DNA of 64,000 nt, taken from contig JAQWTL010000033.1 of assembly GCA_029242715.1 (NCBI GenBank), positions 90,289 through 154,288 of the forward strand, written 5' to 3'. Position numbers and translations under genes: made by a program. Below the pieces are notes generated by a model. It was not told the DNA's origin and did not search any database. It saw only the letters and a program-made list of their open reading frames with translations. Shown one piece after another: positions 24,777-34,777 of the stretch. Position 1 is the first letter of the stretch; each line of letters begins with the position of its first letter. The DNA is from Phycisphaerales bacterium (lineage in GTDB: Bacteria; Planctomycetota; Phycisphaerae; Phycisphaerales; SM1A02).

Positions 24777-26831
24777 TCAGTCATCATCAGCATCGGGGCT
24801 GAAGGCGGCTACGACATCAGCCTGGATATTCGGAGGCGTATTCTCGTCATGTGAATACTCCATTGAATAACTACCCGCCCCGGCCGTAATCGACTTCAAC
24901 TGGGCCGCATAGGTCATGACCTCTGCCAAGGGGGCCTCGGCGTGCATGACGACCTGGTTGCCTGGAAGCACATCCGTTCCCTGAATTCGACCACGACGAC
25001 CCGAGAGATCCGAGGAGATATCTCCGATCGCATCCTGGGGGACCGTGATCTCGAGCTTGACGAAGGGTTCGAGAAGAACCGGATGGGCCTTCTGTACGGC
25101 ATCGACGAATGCTCGCTTGCCCGCCGTGACGAATGCGATTTCCTTGGAATCCACGGGGTGATGCTTGCCGTCATATACCGAAACTCGGACATTCTGCATC
25201 GGGTAACCAGCGACTGCGCCACCCACCATCACCTGCCGGACACCCTTCTCAATGGCTGGAAGGAACTGCTTGGGGACTGACCCACCGAAAGTGGCGTCCT
25301 CGAAAAGCAGACCACCGGTCATTCCTTCCTGATCCGATTCAACCGGTTCAACGCGAAGGAAGACCTCGCCGAACTGACCCGATCCACCAGATTGTTTCTT
25401 GTGACGATGATGACCTTCAGCCTTGCCCGTGATGGTCTCCTTGTAGGCAACCTTGGGTGGGCGAGAATCAACTTCGACACCGTAACGGTCCTTGAGCATG
25501 CGCAACTTGGCGCGGATATGGTTTTCACCAAGTCCGCGTACAACCAGTTCACTGGTCGCAGCCACGCGTTCGATCTCGAAGGTGGGATCCTCCGCTGACA
25601 TCTTGGACAGCGCGTCGCCGATCTTTGATTCAGCACCTTTACTGGTACCCTCGATTGCCAGGCCGAACATCGGCTTGGGAGTCGGGATTGGCTTCAACGC
25701 AACCTGGCCCTTGTCATCCGTGTGCAACACGCTGTTGTAGTCAATCTCGTCGACCTTGGATACCGCAACGATATCGCCAGGAATCGCCATATCGACTTCC
25801 TTGCTGTCCTTGCCCTGAAGTTCAAAGAGGTGGGCGACTCGAACGGGCTTGCGTTCATCATCAACCTTCGGAGTCGCACCGGCTTTCAATGTGCCCTGAT
25901 GAACACGCATGTAGCTCATCTTGCCGACATACGGGTCAGAAGCGACCTTGAAGACGTGTGCAACCAGTGGCTTCCCACCATCGGCCTCGGCCACCATGTC
26001 CTCATTGCCATCGGATTTGATGGCATGGAAAGGACGAGGATTGCCTTCGGCAGGATTCGGGAAGAACTCGGCGATCTGGTCAAGCAGTTCACAGACACCG
26101 GTTCCCTCACGTGCAGACGTGAACAGAATCGGAACAAGATGGCCTTCTCGCATGGCACGCTTGAAGGGTTCCTCGAGTTGCTCAGGTGTTACCTCACCTT
26201 GCTCGAGGTATTGCTCCATGAGCGCCTCATCGACTTCGACAACCTGGTCAACCAGGCCCGTGTGGAATTCAGAAACAGAGCCCAGATCGGATTCGCCTTC
26301 TCCAGACTTGAAACAACGAATAACGCTCTTGCCACCATCAGCTGGAAGATTGATCGGGCGACAAACCGAACCGAATGTCTCCTGGATGGTGGAGATCAGA
26401 TCTTCAAGATCACCTCCGGAATCCAGTTTGTTGATGATGATCGCCCTCGGGAGGTTCCGATCGGCGGTGACTTTCATGAGTCGACGTGCCACGGGATCAA
26501 GCCCGATGGCAGGATCAAGTACGAGCACCATGGTCTCGACTGCAGGAAGGCTGGCAATCGCCTTGCCAAGAAAATCATTTCGTCCAGGGGTATCGATGAG
26601 GTTGAGACGGCATCCACCATGAGTCAGGTGAAGAACACTGGAATCCATGCTGAATCCCATCTCCTTCTCGAGATCATCCCAATCAGAAACGGTATTGCCA
26701 TCTTCGACGCGTCCAGCACGCCCAATAACGCCAGAGGTTGCCAACATCGCCTCGGCCAGAGTCGTCTTTCCGGCTCCGGATGTTCCGGTCAATGCGACGT
26801 TCCTGATCTTCTCAATCGTATGGCTAGGCAT
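24777..26831 (-). CDS. Elongation factor G-like GTPase (EF-G paralogue)
   Basis: A 684-residue translational GTPase of EF-G domain layout. G1 is GTSGAGKTTL, G3 is LIDTPGRNDF and G4 is NKLD. Domain IV carries HRHKKQSGGSGQFGEV and the C-terminal part GRRGRIQG. The switch I motif, RGITI in canonical EF-G, reads MGFSM (EKEMGFSMDSSVL), matching the divergent EF-G-like group (EF-G2 and similar) rather than the housekeeping factor. The segment after G1 is also shorter than in true EF-G. Its likely role is a ribosome-associated or recycling factor; translocation activity is uncertain. It stands divergent from trmL. No str operon genes (rpsL, rpsG, tuf) are near, supporting paralogue status. Confidence 0.85.
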   Translation of the reverse strand: MPSHTIEKIRNVALTGTSGAGKTTLAEAMLATSGVIGRAGRVEDGNTVSDWDDLEKEMGFSMDSSVLHLTHGGCRLNLIDTPGRNDFLGKAIASLPAVETMVLVLDPAIGLDPVARRLMKVTADRNLPRAIIINKLDSGGDLEDLISTIQETFGSVCRPINLPADGGKSVIRCFKSGEGESDLGSVSEFHTGLVDQVVEVDEALMEQYLEQGEVTPEQLEEPFKRAMREGHLVPILFTSAREGTGVCELLDQIAEFFPNPAEGNPRPFHAIKSDGNEDMVAEADGGKPLVAHVFKVASDPYVGKMSYMRVHQGTLKAGATPKVDDERKPVRVAHLFELQGKDSKEVDMAIPGDIVAVSKVDEIDYNSVLHTDDKGQVALKPIPTPKPMFGLAIEGTSKGAESKIGDALSKMSAEDPTFEIERVAATSELVVRGLGENHIRAKLRMLKDRYGVEVDSRPPKVAYKETITGKAEGHHRHKKQSGGSGQFGEVFLRVEPVESDQEGMTGGLLFEDATFGGSVPKQFLPAIEKGVRQVMVGGAVAGYPMQNVRVSVYDGKHHPVDSKEIAFVTAGKRAFVDAVQKAHPVLLEPFVKLEITVPQDAIGDISSDLSGRRGRIQGTDVLPGNQVVMHAEAPLAEVMTYAAQLKSITAGAGSYSMEYSHDENTPPNIQADVVAAFSPDADDD

Positions 26832-26930
26832 GACGTAAATACTCCTTCTGACCCCCCTGACGCAGTACCGCAGGCGAGTCCCGCAACTATAGCGACATCC
26901 AGGCCCTGGGCGGACGCTAGACTCCCCCCC

Positions 26931-27404
26931 GTGCCCTCAGCCCCACTCAACATCGTTTTGATCCAACCTGAGATCCCCAACAACACCGGCAACATAGGCC
27001 GGACCGCCGCTGCCACTGGTTGCAGGCTTCATGTGGTTCATCCCCTGGGATTTGACATGTCTGAGAAGGCCCGTCGGCGGGCCGGGCTGGATTACTGGCA
27101 TCTCGTTGACTGTCATGAACACGATGACTGGTCTGACTTCCTGGCCAAGGAACGACCGCCGCGTGGATGGCTCCTGACCACGAAGGCCAGTCGAACCATC
27201 TGGGATGCCCAATTCCAACCAGACGACTACCTGCTCTTTGGAGGAGAAACCAAGGGAGCGCCTGCCTCTGTTCACGACTGGGTGACAGACAACTGGGGTG
27301 AGGACCACCGGGTCACTCTTCCCATGGTTCAAGGAATCCGCAGCCTCAACCTGGCGACCGCCGTGTGTGCCGCCGTCTACGAAGCCCGACGGCAATTGCA
27401 GTAA
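26931..27404 (+). CDS. trmL: tRNA (cytidine/uridine(34)-2'-O)-methyltransferase
   Basis: TrmL methylates the ribose of the wobble base in leucine tRNAs using AdoMet. The 157-residue protein opens with LNIVLIQPEIPNNTGNIGRT, the SPOUT-class signature, followed by LHVVHPLGFDMSEKARRRAG and LDYW. The AdoMet knot region reads YLLFGGETKGAP and LPMVQGIRSLNLATAVCAAV. GTG at 26931 is the only plausible start; the long frame running further upstream is antisense to the EF-G gene and is not coding. The stop abuts that of convergent glyA with no gap. Confidence 0.9.
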   Translation: MPSAPLNIVLIQPEIPNNTGNIGRTAAATGCRLHVVHPLGFDMSEKARRRAGLDYWHLVDCHEHDDWSDFLAKERPPRGWLLTTKASRTIWDAQFQPDDYLLFGGETKGAPASVHDWVTDNWGEDHRVTLPMVQGIRSLNLATAVCAAVYEARRQLQ

Positions 27405-28697
27405 TCAGTGAGGCAAAGGAAAACGTTCACACATCGTGACAACATCCTCGTGAACCGCTTTACAAGTTGCCTCATCTCCGCCCGAACCCATGACACGATC
27501 GAGGAGGGACGCCACCTCAACCATGTCCTTCGTTCCCAGCCCTCGCGTCGTAATCGCAGGTGTTCCCAAACGCAGACCACTGGTAACTCTGGGAGAACGC
27601 GGATCATTTGGAATGCCATTCTTGTTGGTGACGATACCTGCTGACTCCAGCCATCGCTCAGCATCGGCCCCGGTCAAGTCGGCGTCTCGTGCCCGAAGAT
27701 CCACGAGCATCAGGTGATTGTCTGTTCCACCAGTACACAGGCGATACCCATGCGAGATCAATGCCTCGGCCAATGCTGCTGCGTTGTCTACCACGTTGCG
27801 AGCGTAATCACGGAAGGATGGCTGCAGGGCTTCCTGAAAAGCAATGGCCTTGGCCGCAATCATGTGCATCAGCGGACCACCTTGTGATCCAGGGAACACC
27901 TTGCGATCAATCTTGACGGCAATGTCCTCGTCATTACTGAGAACAAGACCTCCTCGTGGGCCACGAAGCGTCTTGTGCGTAGTCGTTGTGACGACGTGGG
28001 CATGAGGGAATGGCGAAGGATGAACACCGGCCGCAACGAGCCCCGCAATATGAGCGATATCCGCCATCAGAAAAGCGCCGACCGAATCCGCAATGGCACG
28101 GAATCGTTCAAAATCGATCGTACGTGGGTAGGCGGAATACCCGCAGATGATCATTCGCGGCTTGACCTCTTCAGCAATCCTGGCAATCTCGTCGTAATCC
28201 AGCTGTTCGGTTTCCGCATCAAGGTCATAGCCATGGATCTCGTAGAACGTCCCGGAGAAGTTCGGCTTGAGACCATGACTGAGGTGGCCACCAGACTTGA
28301 TGGGCAATGACAGGACACGGTCACCTGGTGACAGCATCGCCATGAAAGCGGCAATGTTGGCATTGGCCCCACAATGCGGCTGAACATTGGCGTGACTGCA
28401 GCCGAAGAGTTCCTTGGCACGATCACGGGCCAGATCCTCAACAAGGTCGTAGTGCTCACAGCCACCGTAGTAGCGAGCGGACGGATACCCCTCGGCATAC
28501 TTGTTGGTCATCCATGAACCCATCGAGTGCATGACCGCAGAACTGACATGATTCTCTGAGGCAATGAGCTCGAGAGTGTTCGCCTGACGGGCAGCTTCGT
28601 CTGCCAGGATCGAAGCCACGGCAGGATCATTCGACTCCAGTAGATCGAGCAAGCCACGAGAGAGTCCATCCAGTGATGTATTCGCAGTCATTGACAT
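27405..28697 (-). CDS. glyA: Serine hydroxymethyltransferase
   Basis: Interconverts serine and glycine with tetrahydrofolate and supplies one-carbon units. The 430-residue protein has LELIASENHVSSAVM near the N-terminus, NKYAEGYPSARYYGG, MADIAHIAGLVAAGVHPSPF and the PLP lysine motif VVTTTTHKTLRGPRGG. Length and motifs are normal. The chosen ATG (28697) follows a GAGGAG ribosome-binding site (complement of 28708-28713) by ten bases. An ATG at 28715 would place that site inside the gene, and one at 28691 is also possible. It is convergent with trmL and divergent from ogt. Confidence 0.96.
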   Translation of the reverse strand: MSMTANTSLDGLSRGLLDLLESNDPAVASILADEAARQANTLELIASENHVSSAVMHSMGSWMTNKYAEGYPSARYYGGCEHYDLVEDLARDRAKELFGCSHANVQPHCGANANIAAFMAMLSPGDRVLSLPIKSGGHLSHGLKPNFSGTFYEIHGYDLDAETEQLDYDEIARIAEEVKPRMIICGYSAYPRTIDFERFRAIADSVGAFLMADIAHIAGLVAAGVHPSPFPHAHVVTTTTHKTLRGPRGGLVLSNDEDIAVKIDRKVFPGSQGGPLMHMIAAKAIAFQEALQPSFRDYARNVVDNAAALAEALISHGYRLCTGGTDNHLMLVDLRARDADLTGADAERWLESAGIVTNKNGIPNDPRSPRVTSGLRLGTPAITTRGLGTKDMVEVASLLDRVMGSGGDEATCKAVHEDVVTMCERFPLPH

Positions 28698-28752
28698 TCC
28701 AACCAATCTCCTCATCGGGGGTTCAACTGAAGATACAGGGTACGATCAACGG

Positions 28753-29307
28753 ATGAGCAGGATCGAATCCTGGAGAGATATTCACACCCGGATTGGAGTC
28801 TTCCGGGTGGCCATGGACTCCTCAGGGGCGGTGCACTCCGGCTGGCACCATGTCGGGCAGTATCCCACCGGAGGACTCGAGGATGCTGATCTGCTGACGG
28901 ACTTGGTGGAATGGATACGGGCTTTTACAGCAGGCAACCCACAACCGGCACCAACATTCACATTGCCTGACGGCCCTCCTTTTTATCGCCGTTGCTGGGA
29001 GATCTGCCGAGAGATCCCTCCAGGCCAGTTGCTCACCTATCGCCAACTGGCATCGCGTGCTGGCAGGGATGGAGCCGCCAGGGCTGCCGGCGCGGCAATG
29101 CGGCACAATCCAACCCCAATGTTCGTTCCTTGCCACCGGGTGGTGAGGCAAGGTGGTGCCCTGGGTGGTTTCGCTGGCCATTCAACCCCCGGCGAACCGG
29201 CCCTTCTCTTGAAGCAGGAGCTGCTGGAACTGGAGGGATGTTGTCCTAACAACGCAGCTCGTCGGGGTATACTTTCGCATTCGCAGGTTGATCCTGCATC
29301 GCATTGA
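28753..29307 (+). CDS. ogt: Methylated-DNA--protein-cysteine methyltransferase
   Basis: Transfers alkyl groups from O6-alkylguanine to its own cysteine, repairing DNA. The 184-residue protein ends in the conserved DNA-binding and active-site block: IPPGQLLTYRQLASRAGRDG, AARAAGAAMRHNPTP, then FVPCHRVVRQGGALGGFAG, with the acceptor cysteine in PCHRV near residue 130. The N-terminal half is the loose domain usual for Ogt/Ada-C proteins. About 20 residues follow the core and have no counterpart that I recognise. It is divergent from glyA across 55 bases and is followed by the UDP-sugar dehydrogenase after 26 bases. Confidence 0.9.
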   Translation: MSRIESWRDIHTRIGVFRVAMDSSGAVHSGWHHVGQYPTGGLEDADLLTDLVEWIRAFTAGNPQPAPTFTLPDGPPFYRRCWEICREIPPGQLLTYRQLASRAGRDGAARAAGAAMRHNPTPMFVPCHRVVRQGGALGGFAGHSTPGEPALLLKQELLELEGCCPNNAARRGILSHSQVDPASH

Positions 29308-29333
29308 AGGCCTACCAGCAGGGAGCGTGAACC

Positions 29334-30677
29334 GTGTTGAATGTCACGATCGTTGGATCTGGATACGTCGGACTTGTCACTGGCGTCTGTCTGTCAAATA
29401 CCGGCAACGAGGTCACATGTCTGGATATCGATGAATCCAGAGTTACTTCAATGAAGTCCGGGGCTTGCCCGATCTACGAGCCAGGTCTTGAAGAACTCAT
29501 GCATCTCAACACCCGGTCTGGCCGACTGACCTTCACCTCTGATCGAATGAAAGCCTACTCCGGAGCGGATCTGATCTTCATCTGTGTCGGCACCCCGACC
29601 GGGGCCGACGGCCGTGCAGACCTCTCGGCAGTCATGGCGGTTGCCCGTGATATTGCGGCGGCACTCAATGATCCGTCCTGTGACACCAACCATCCACTGG
29701 TCATCGTGAAGTCAACCGTACCGGTCGGAACCACCCTGAAGGTGCGTGACCAGATTGCCTCACTCAGCGAAGCCCCCTTCTCCGTTGCTGACAACCCGGA
29801 GTTTCTGAAGGAAGGCGATGCCATCGGTGACTTCCAGAAGCCCGATCGAATCGTCTGTGGCATCCACGATGACATTGGGCGAGAGCGACTGGAACGCCTC
29901 TATGAGCCATTCGTCCGACAGGACCGTCCGCTCATGTTCATGGACATTCCTTCTGCGGAAATGGTCAAGTACTCCTCCAATGCAATGCTCGCAGCCAAGA
30001 TTTCATTCATCAACGAGATGGCTCGACTCTGCGAACACTATGGCGCTGACATACGCCAGGTCCGTGATGGCATGTGCGCCGATCATCGGATTGGGCGGGA
30101 GTTCCTCTACCCAGGCCTTGGATATGGAGGCTCGTGTTTCCCCAAGGACACCCTTGCCGTCATCGAGATGGGCGAGGATTCAGGCATCCCATGTCTTCTC
30201 AATCAGGCTGTTCATGAAGTGAACCAGGCACAACGGTCATGGTTCATCAACAGGATCCTGAAGCACTTCAAGAACGATCTTTCAGGTGTTCATCTGGCAA
30301 TCTGGGGACTGGCCTTCAAACCCAATACTGATGATGTCCGGGAAGCCCCGGCCCATACCATCATCACCCAGTTGCTGGCCGCCGGTGCCACCATCACGGC
30401 ATTCGATCCAATCGCACGTGAGACCTTTGCCGCTTATGAATTGGACATCAACATCGTCGAAGACATGTATGAAGCCTTGCCCGGCGCTGACGCCCTGATC
30501 GTCTGCACCGAGTGGCCTGAATTCCGAACACCGGATTTCAACAGGATCCAATCAACCCTCAAGGCCCCACTCGTGTTTGATGGACGAAACATCTGGGATC
30601 ATGACACGATGACCAACAATGGCTGGATCTATTACAGCGTGGGCCGATCTGCGGAACACGAAACGGTCACAACCTGA
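29334..30677 (+). CDS. UDP-glucose/GDP-mannose 6-dehydrogenase family protein
   Basis: A 447-residue NAD-dependent nucleotide-sugar dehydrogenase, probably UDP-glucose 6-dehydrogenase making UDP-glucuronate for polysaccharides. Seen: the N-terminal Rossmann motif VTIVGSGYVGLVTGVCLS, CPIYEPGLEELM, FICVGTPTG, STVPVGTT, NPEFLKEGDAI, YSSNAMLAAKISFINEMA and the catalytic GYGGSCFPKDT (cysteine near residue 267), then LAFKPNTDDVREAPA. The start is GTG at 29334 with an AGGGAG ribosome-binding site upstream. Its length fits UDP-glucose dehydrogenases. It ends 16 bases from the convergent hrpA stop, with no glycan cluster around it. Confidence 0.88.
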   Translation: MLNVTIVGSGYVGLVTGVCLSNTGNEVTCLDIDESRVTSMKSGACPIYEPGLEELMHLNTRSGRLTFTSDRMKAYSGADLIFICVGTPTGADGRADLSAVMAVARDIAAALNDPSCDTNHPLVIVKSTVPVGTTLKVRDQIASLSEAPFSVADNPEFLKEGDAIGDFQKPDRIVCGIHDDIGRERLERLYEPFVRQDRPLMFMDIPSAEMVKYSSNAMLAAKISFINEMARLCEHYGADIRQVRDGMCADHRIGREFLYPGLGYGGSCFPKDTLAVIEMGEDSGIPCLLNQAVHEVNQAQRSWFINRILKHFKNDLSGVHLAIWGLAFKPNTDDVREAPAHTIITQLLAAGATITAFDPIARETFAAYELDINIVEDMYEALPGADALIVCTEWPEFRTPDFNRIQSTLKAPLVFDGRNIWDHDTMTNNGWIYYSVGRSAEHETVTT

Positions 30678-30693
30678 TCGGTACCGTTCCCGT

Positions 30694-33600
30694 TCATATC
30701 GCCATGGCCCGTCGAACCTCAGACCATTGACTGCGCAGGGTTTCCTCCGTCACGGCAACAGCCTGAGCCCGCGCGCTGGAATACATCCGAACACGCCACT
30801 CCTCCAGGAGCCATGCCATCTGGCGAACTGCTGGAACGGTCTGCTCGTCCTGCCACGCTTCGGCCAGGGGCCCTTCCCAGCAAGTCACCGACTCGAGATC
30901 ATGCTGCGACTGGGGATCCCGTCTTGCCCGAACAAGACGGCCTGAGATCAACTCAAGCCATCGTGGATACTGCATCAGCCATCCACGAGGTGTCTCGTGC
31001 AGGACATCCGAGGGAAAAAGCCTTCGCAGGTGATCCGCCTCGGATTGCCAGATCGCTTCTGCACCAGGCGGGCAACCCGATTCCAACATGATGGCTATCT
31101 GCTGCCGCTGTTCAAAGAGAGACTGGCAGAGCTCGCCGGCTTCAAGTACTCCGGCCACAATGCCATCCATGCCTGCATCAAGACGGGATTGGAATGCCTC
31201 CACATCCCTGATACCTCGGACACCCGTTTCACCCAGAAAAATAGACTCGCAGGCCAGCATGCCCATCCCATCACGAAGCCGATCACCCGGCATGCAGACA
31301 GAAGCAGGCAGCGTAATACGATTCAGGTCCGGCAGATGCTCGATCTGGAACCGAAGACTTCCACTGGTATTCAACAGGAACAGTCGACACAGACCTCTTC
31401 GAGTTCTGGAAACGGCCTCTGCTTCTGAGGAAACCAGCCGGGTGCCAACCGTGTCCTGTTCATCAACCAATGCGATCCAGGCCTGCACCGGAACATCACC
31501 CACCGTGATCTTGACCGGCTCAAGGAGTCCCTGAAAATCCCAGGTTCGCAGACCGGTTGACCGGGCGGCATGTTCGTTGGCAACCTGCGAAAATTCTTCC
31601 ACACCACTCTTCGCGTGCGCCATGCGAAGTTGCTGGACATCACGACCCCTGCCAATCACACGATCTCCATCGACAATTTCAATCACGGCAACCAGATGCG
31701 ATGGCAATTCAATGGCTTCAATCATGCCCGCCGTGACTTCAAGCCCGGTATGCCTGCACAAGGCCCTGGACATCGCCACCACAAAGGCCCCTTCCATCTC
31801 CGACATGAAGGCGCGACAGGAAGCAACCGTCTCATTGACAGGCTGACAAGCCCGCCGGACCTCCTTGTTCATGCCTCGAATGATGGATTCGATCTTGTCA
31901 TCGATGAGACCGGGAACCAGCCACTCCAAACGACTGAAATCAAGTCCAGGAAGAATCGCCAGTGGAACCGTGACACACAGACCATCATCCTCTGCCCCTG
32001 GCTCGAAGCCATATCGAACCGAGCACGTGGTCCCGGCAAGATCGATGTGTTCGGGAAACGCATGGTCTGCGACCTTCACCGTATTCCGCAGCAGGTCAGC
32101 TTCGGTCATCTGCAGACGATCTGTTTCCTTCGATGATGCAGAAGCAAGCCAACTCTTGAGTGATGCCAGGTCCGCAATGTGGCCAGGTAATCGGGACTCA
32201 TAGAACGCCGCCCGATCCTGTTCGCTGGCAAGAAGATCCCGGCGACGAAGTCTGGCTTCTCTTCGCTCGATGTCTTCCTGAAGTTTCCTGTTCCCTGACA
32301 AGAACTCGGCATCCAGAGTCATCTCGCCTCGGACCAGACCCTCGTCTATGAACATGCGTCGGGCTACCCAGGGATCAATGGCCGCGTAGGGCACTCTCCG
32401 GGAACCCGGAATTCTTAATCCACGCAACGTGCGATGTTCGGTTGCCATCGCGGCTCCACGCGATGCCTCCCATTCCGGATCGCCATGCACTGGCTCAAGC
32501 AGGTGAGCTGCGGTTGTGCCAATCCATGCCGGATCAATGCCCCCCACCGTACGAGCCCAGAGTCGATTGGTCTCGACGATCTCGGCCGCCATGATCCATG
32601 CCGGGCGTTCCTTTGTCTGCCCCGATGAAGGGTGGATCCGGAATCGTCTTCGATCCGGTCCTTCATAAACCCCCTTCTCAACCTTGCCGCTCCCCTCTTG
32701 CTCCACTCGATTCCTTGAGAGGTTTCCGATATTGGTCACGAGCCCCGTCAGCAGTGCGCGGTGAATCGAATCGTCATCTCCCTTTCCACGACGCATGTGT
32801 ATCCCTGACTCACGCAGCATTCGATGCAACTGGTCGTGAATTTCACGCCATTCACGCATCCTGATCCACGAGAGGTAATGGGTTGAACACCATCGGCGTT
32901 GACCGCCTTCGCCTCGGATCATGTCGACCCACGACTGCCAGAGCAGTCGGAAGGAAAGAAAGTCCGAACCTTCGACTCTGAAAGCAGCATGCCTTTGATC
33001 TGCAATCTGCTCTTCTCCTGGTGGCCGTATCCTCGGATCTGGAACCGCCAGAGCACTCGCAATGATCAGGACGTCCTGAAGGCACTCTTCTTCCAGACCC
33101 GCAAGCAACATGCGTGCAACACGCGGATCTACCGGCAACTTGGCCATCGAACGACCAAGGGGCGTCAGAACGCCACGAGAATCCAGAGCCCCCAACTCAA
33201 ACAGCGTGTCCATTCCAGCCCGAATCGCTGCAGGCCGCGGACGATCAATGAGTGGAAATGCTTCAATGTTTCCCAGGCCGAGATCGGCCAGCCGAAGAAT
33301 GAGTGAAGCCAGATTCGTCCGCATGATCTCTGGAGCGGTGAACTCGTCCCGGCGATCAAGAGCAGATTTCGAGTAAAGACGGATGCATGTCCCGGGCGCC
33401 ACCCGACCAGCACGACCTGCACGCTGGCTGGCAGACGCAATCGAGACACCTTCAACAGGCAGACGCTCCACACCTCGCCGTGCGCTGTATCGATTGATTC
33501 TCGCAAGACCTGAATCGATTACGACACGTATTCGAGGAACCGTCAATGAGGTCTCCGCGACATTGGTGGCCAGCACGATGCGGCGGTGTGAACCAGGGCG

Positions 33601-34599
33601 CAACGCCTTCTGCTGTGCAGCCAGTGACAATCTTGCATAGAGGGGGACAACATCGAATGTGTTTCCATGCGACCCCTCGAGTGTGCGTGCAACTTCACGG
33701 ATTTCCCTCTCACCAGGGAGAAACACAAGAACATCTCCCTCACGAGGGTGAAGTCCCAATGCCTGGTCCATGGCTGTGCGCACCCGCGTTGACACCGACT
33801 CGGGATCCTCTGGGGAATCGCCTGTTTCTGCATGAATGATGTCAACTGGATATTGACGACCTGAAACTTCAATGACTGGAGCGCCGTCGAAAAACTCAGA
33901 GAACCGCTCTGAATCAATCGTGGCAGACGTGACAATTACACGCAGTTCAGGCCTCTTGGCAATGATCTGCTTGAGACATCCAAGAAGCAGATCGATATTC
34001 AGGCTTCGCTCATGAGCCTCATCGATGATGATTGTGTCGTACTGCTCAAGGCGTGGATCATGGGCCAACTCTGCCAAGAGGATTCCATCTGTCATCACCT
34101 TGATGACCGCCTCTTCAGAGACGTCCCGGCGAAAGCGAACTTGGCAGCCAACAGCTGAACCCGATCCCATTTCTTCTGAAATTCTCTGGGCGACCGCCCG
34201 TGCAGCCAAACGCCTCGGCTGGGTGTGCCCAATCAGGCCAAACAAACCCCGCCCAAGATCCGCACAGATCCTGGGAAGCTGAGTGGTCTTGCCAGATCCC
34301 GTCTCCCCACACACGATCACAACGGGATTGTCCTGAATTGCAGATCCTAAATGAGACCGAATCTCAAGTATGGGAAGATCGGCTGTAAATGTCTGAGCTG
34401 TAACAGCTTGGCGCTTATTGTTTACGGCTTCAATCGAGGCCTCAATACCTGTTTGCAGCTTCAACAAGCCGCGTTCACGCGCCTTGGCATCATGTCGACC
34501 TTTCAAACGACGTAACCGACGTCGAAAACGACGGCGATCTTGCAATAGACATGCATCAATTGATCTGGCCAGATCATCGATGCGATTTGATCCGTTCAT
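30694..34599 (-). CDS. hrpA: ATP-dependent RNA helicase, HrpA type
   Basis: A 1301-residue DEAH-box helicase. N-terminal basic helices precede motif I GETGSGKTTQLPR, motif Ia TQPRRLAARAVAQRI, motif II IIIDEAHERSLNIDLLLG, motif III VTSATID, motif V LATNVAETSLTVPRIR and motif VI QRAGRAGRVAPG. These are followed by the winged-helix, helical-bundle and OB-like regions and a long HrpA C-terminal extension. Length and order fit E. coli HrpA (about 1300 residues). Recent work links HrpA to rescue of stalled or collided ribosomes. It is convergent with the UDP-sugar dehydrogenase and divergent from the respiratory operon. Confidence 0.93.
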   Translation of the reverse strand: MNGSNRIDDLARSIDACLLQDRRRFRRRLRRLKGRHDAKARERGLLKLQTGIEASIEAVNNKRQAVTAQTFTADLPILEIRSHLGSAIQDNPVVIVCGETGSGKTTQLPRICADLGRGLFGLIGHTQPRRLAARAVAQRISEEMGSGSAVGCQVRFRRDVSEEAVIKVMTDGILLAELAHDPRLEQYDTIIIDEAHERSLNIDLLLGCLKQIIAKRPELRVIVTSATIDSERFSEFFDGAPVIEVSGRQYPVDIIHAETGDSPEDPESVSTRVRTAMDQALGLHPREGDVLVFLPGEREIREVARTLEGSHGNTFDVVPLYARLSLAAQQKALRPGSHRRIVLATNVAETSLTVPRIRVVIDSGLARINRYSARRGVERLPVEGVSIASASQRAGRAGRVAPGTCIRLYSKSALDRRDEFTAPEIMRTNLASLILRLADLGLGNIEAFPLIDRPRPAAIRAGMDTLFELGALDSRGVLTPLGRSMAKLPVDPRVARMLLAGLEEECLQDVLIIASALAVPDPRIRPPGEEQIADQRHAAFRVEGSDFLSFRLLWQSWVDMIRGEGGQRRWCSTHYLSWIRMREWREIHDQLHRMLRESGIHMRRGKGDDDSIHRALLTGLVTNIGNLSRNRVEQEGSGKVEKGVYEGPDRRRFRIHPSSGQTKERPAWIMAAEIVETNRLWARTVGGIDPAWIGTTAAHLLEPVHGDPEWEASRGAAMATEHRTLRGLRIPGSRRVPYAAIDPWVARRMFIDEGLVRGEMTLDAEFLSGNRKLQEDIERREARLRRRDLLASEQDRAAFYESRLPGHIADLASLKSWLASASSKETDRLQMTEADLLRNTVKVADHAFPEHIDLAGTTCSVRYGFEPGAEDDGLCVTVPLAILPGLDFSRLEWLVPGLIDDKIESIIRGMNKEVRRACQPVNETVASCRAFMSEMEGAFVVAMSRALCRHTGLEVTAGMIEAIELPSHLVAVIEIVDGDRVIGRGRDVQQLRMAHAKSGVEEFSQVANEHAARSTGLRTWDFQGLLEPVKITVGDVPVQAWIALVDEQDTVGTRLVSSEAEAVSRTRRGLCRLFLLNTSGSLRFQIEHLPDLNRITLPASVCMPGDRLRDGMGMLACESIFLGETGVRGIRDVEAFQSRLDAGMDGIVAGVLEAGELCQSLFEQRQQIAIMLESGCPPGAEAIWQSEADHLRRLFPSDVLHETPRGWLMQYPRWLELISGRLVRARRDPQSQHDLESVTCWEGPLAEAWQDEQTVPAVRQMAWLLEEWRVRMYSSARAQAVAVTEETLRSQWSEVRRAMAI

Positions 34600-34679
34600 A
34601 ACTCAACTCCATGCGTCGGATGAGCATCCCAAATGCTCTGAAATCCCTGTTGCAGGCCCTTCATACCCGGTGGTGGCGT

Positions 34680-34724
34680 TTGCCACTACCTACAACAAAC
34701 TGTTAGCTTGCTCCTAAGTGGCAA
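34680..34724. promoter_or_regulatory. Inverted repeat upstream of the respiratory operon
   Basis: TTGCCACT (34680-34687) and AGTGGCAA (34717-34724) are perfect eight-base inverted arms 29 bases apart, in the 178-base gap between hrpA and coxB. They lie about 54-98 bases upstream of coxB. Such an arrangement could be a regulator-binding site or a looped promoter control; no known operator is recognised. The rest of the gap has no firm promoter hexamers. Confidence 0.35.
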
Positions 34725-34777
34725 CTTAACGCCATGACAGACGTCGCCAACGTGTCACGGCTGAGGGAGCAGATCGG

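Noticed and set aside
25722..26930. Large plus-strand open frame covering most of this span
   Set aside because: It is antisense to the EF-G paralogue, which has intact GTPase motifs. Only the final part from GTG 26931 matches a known family (TrmL).
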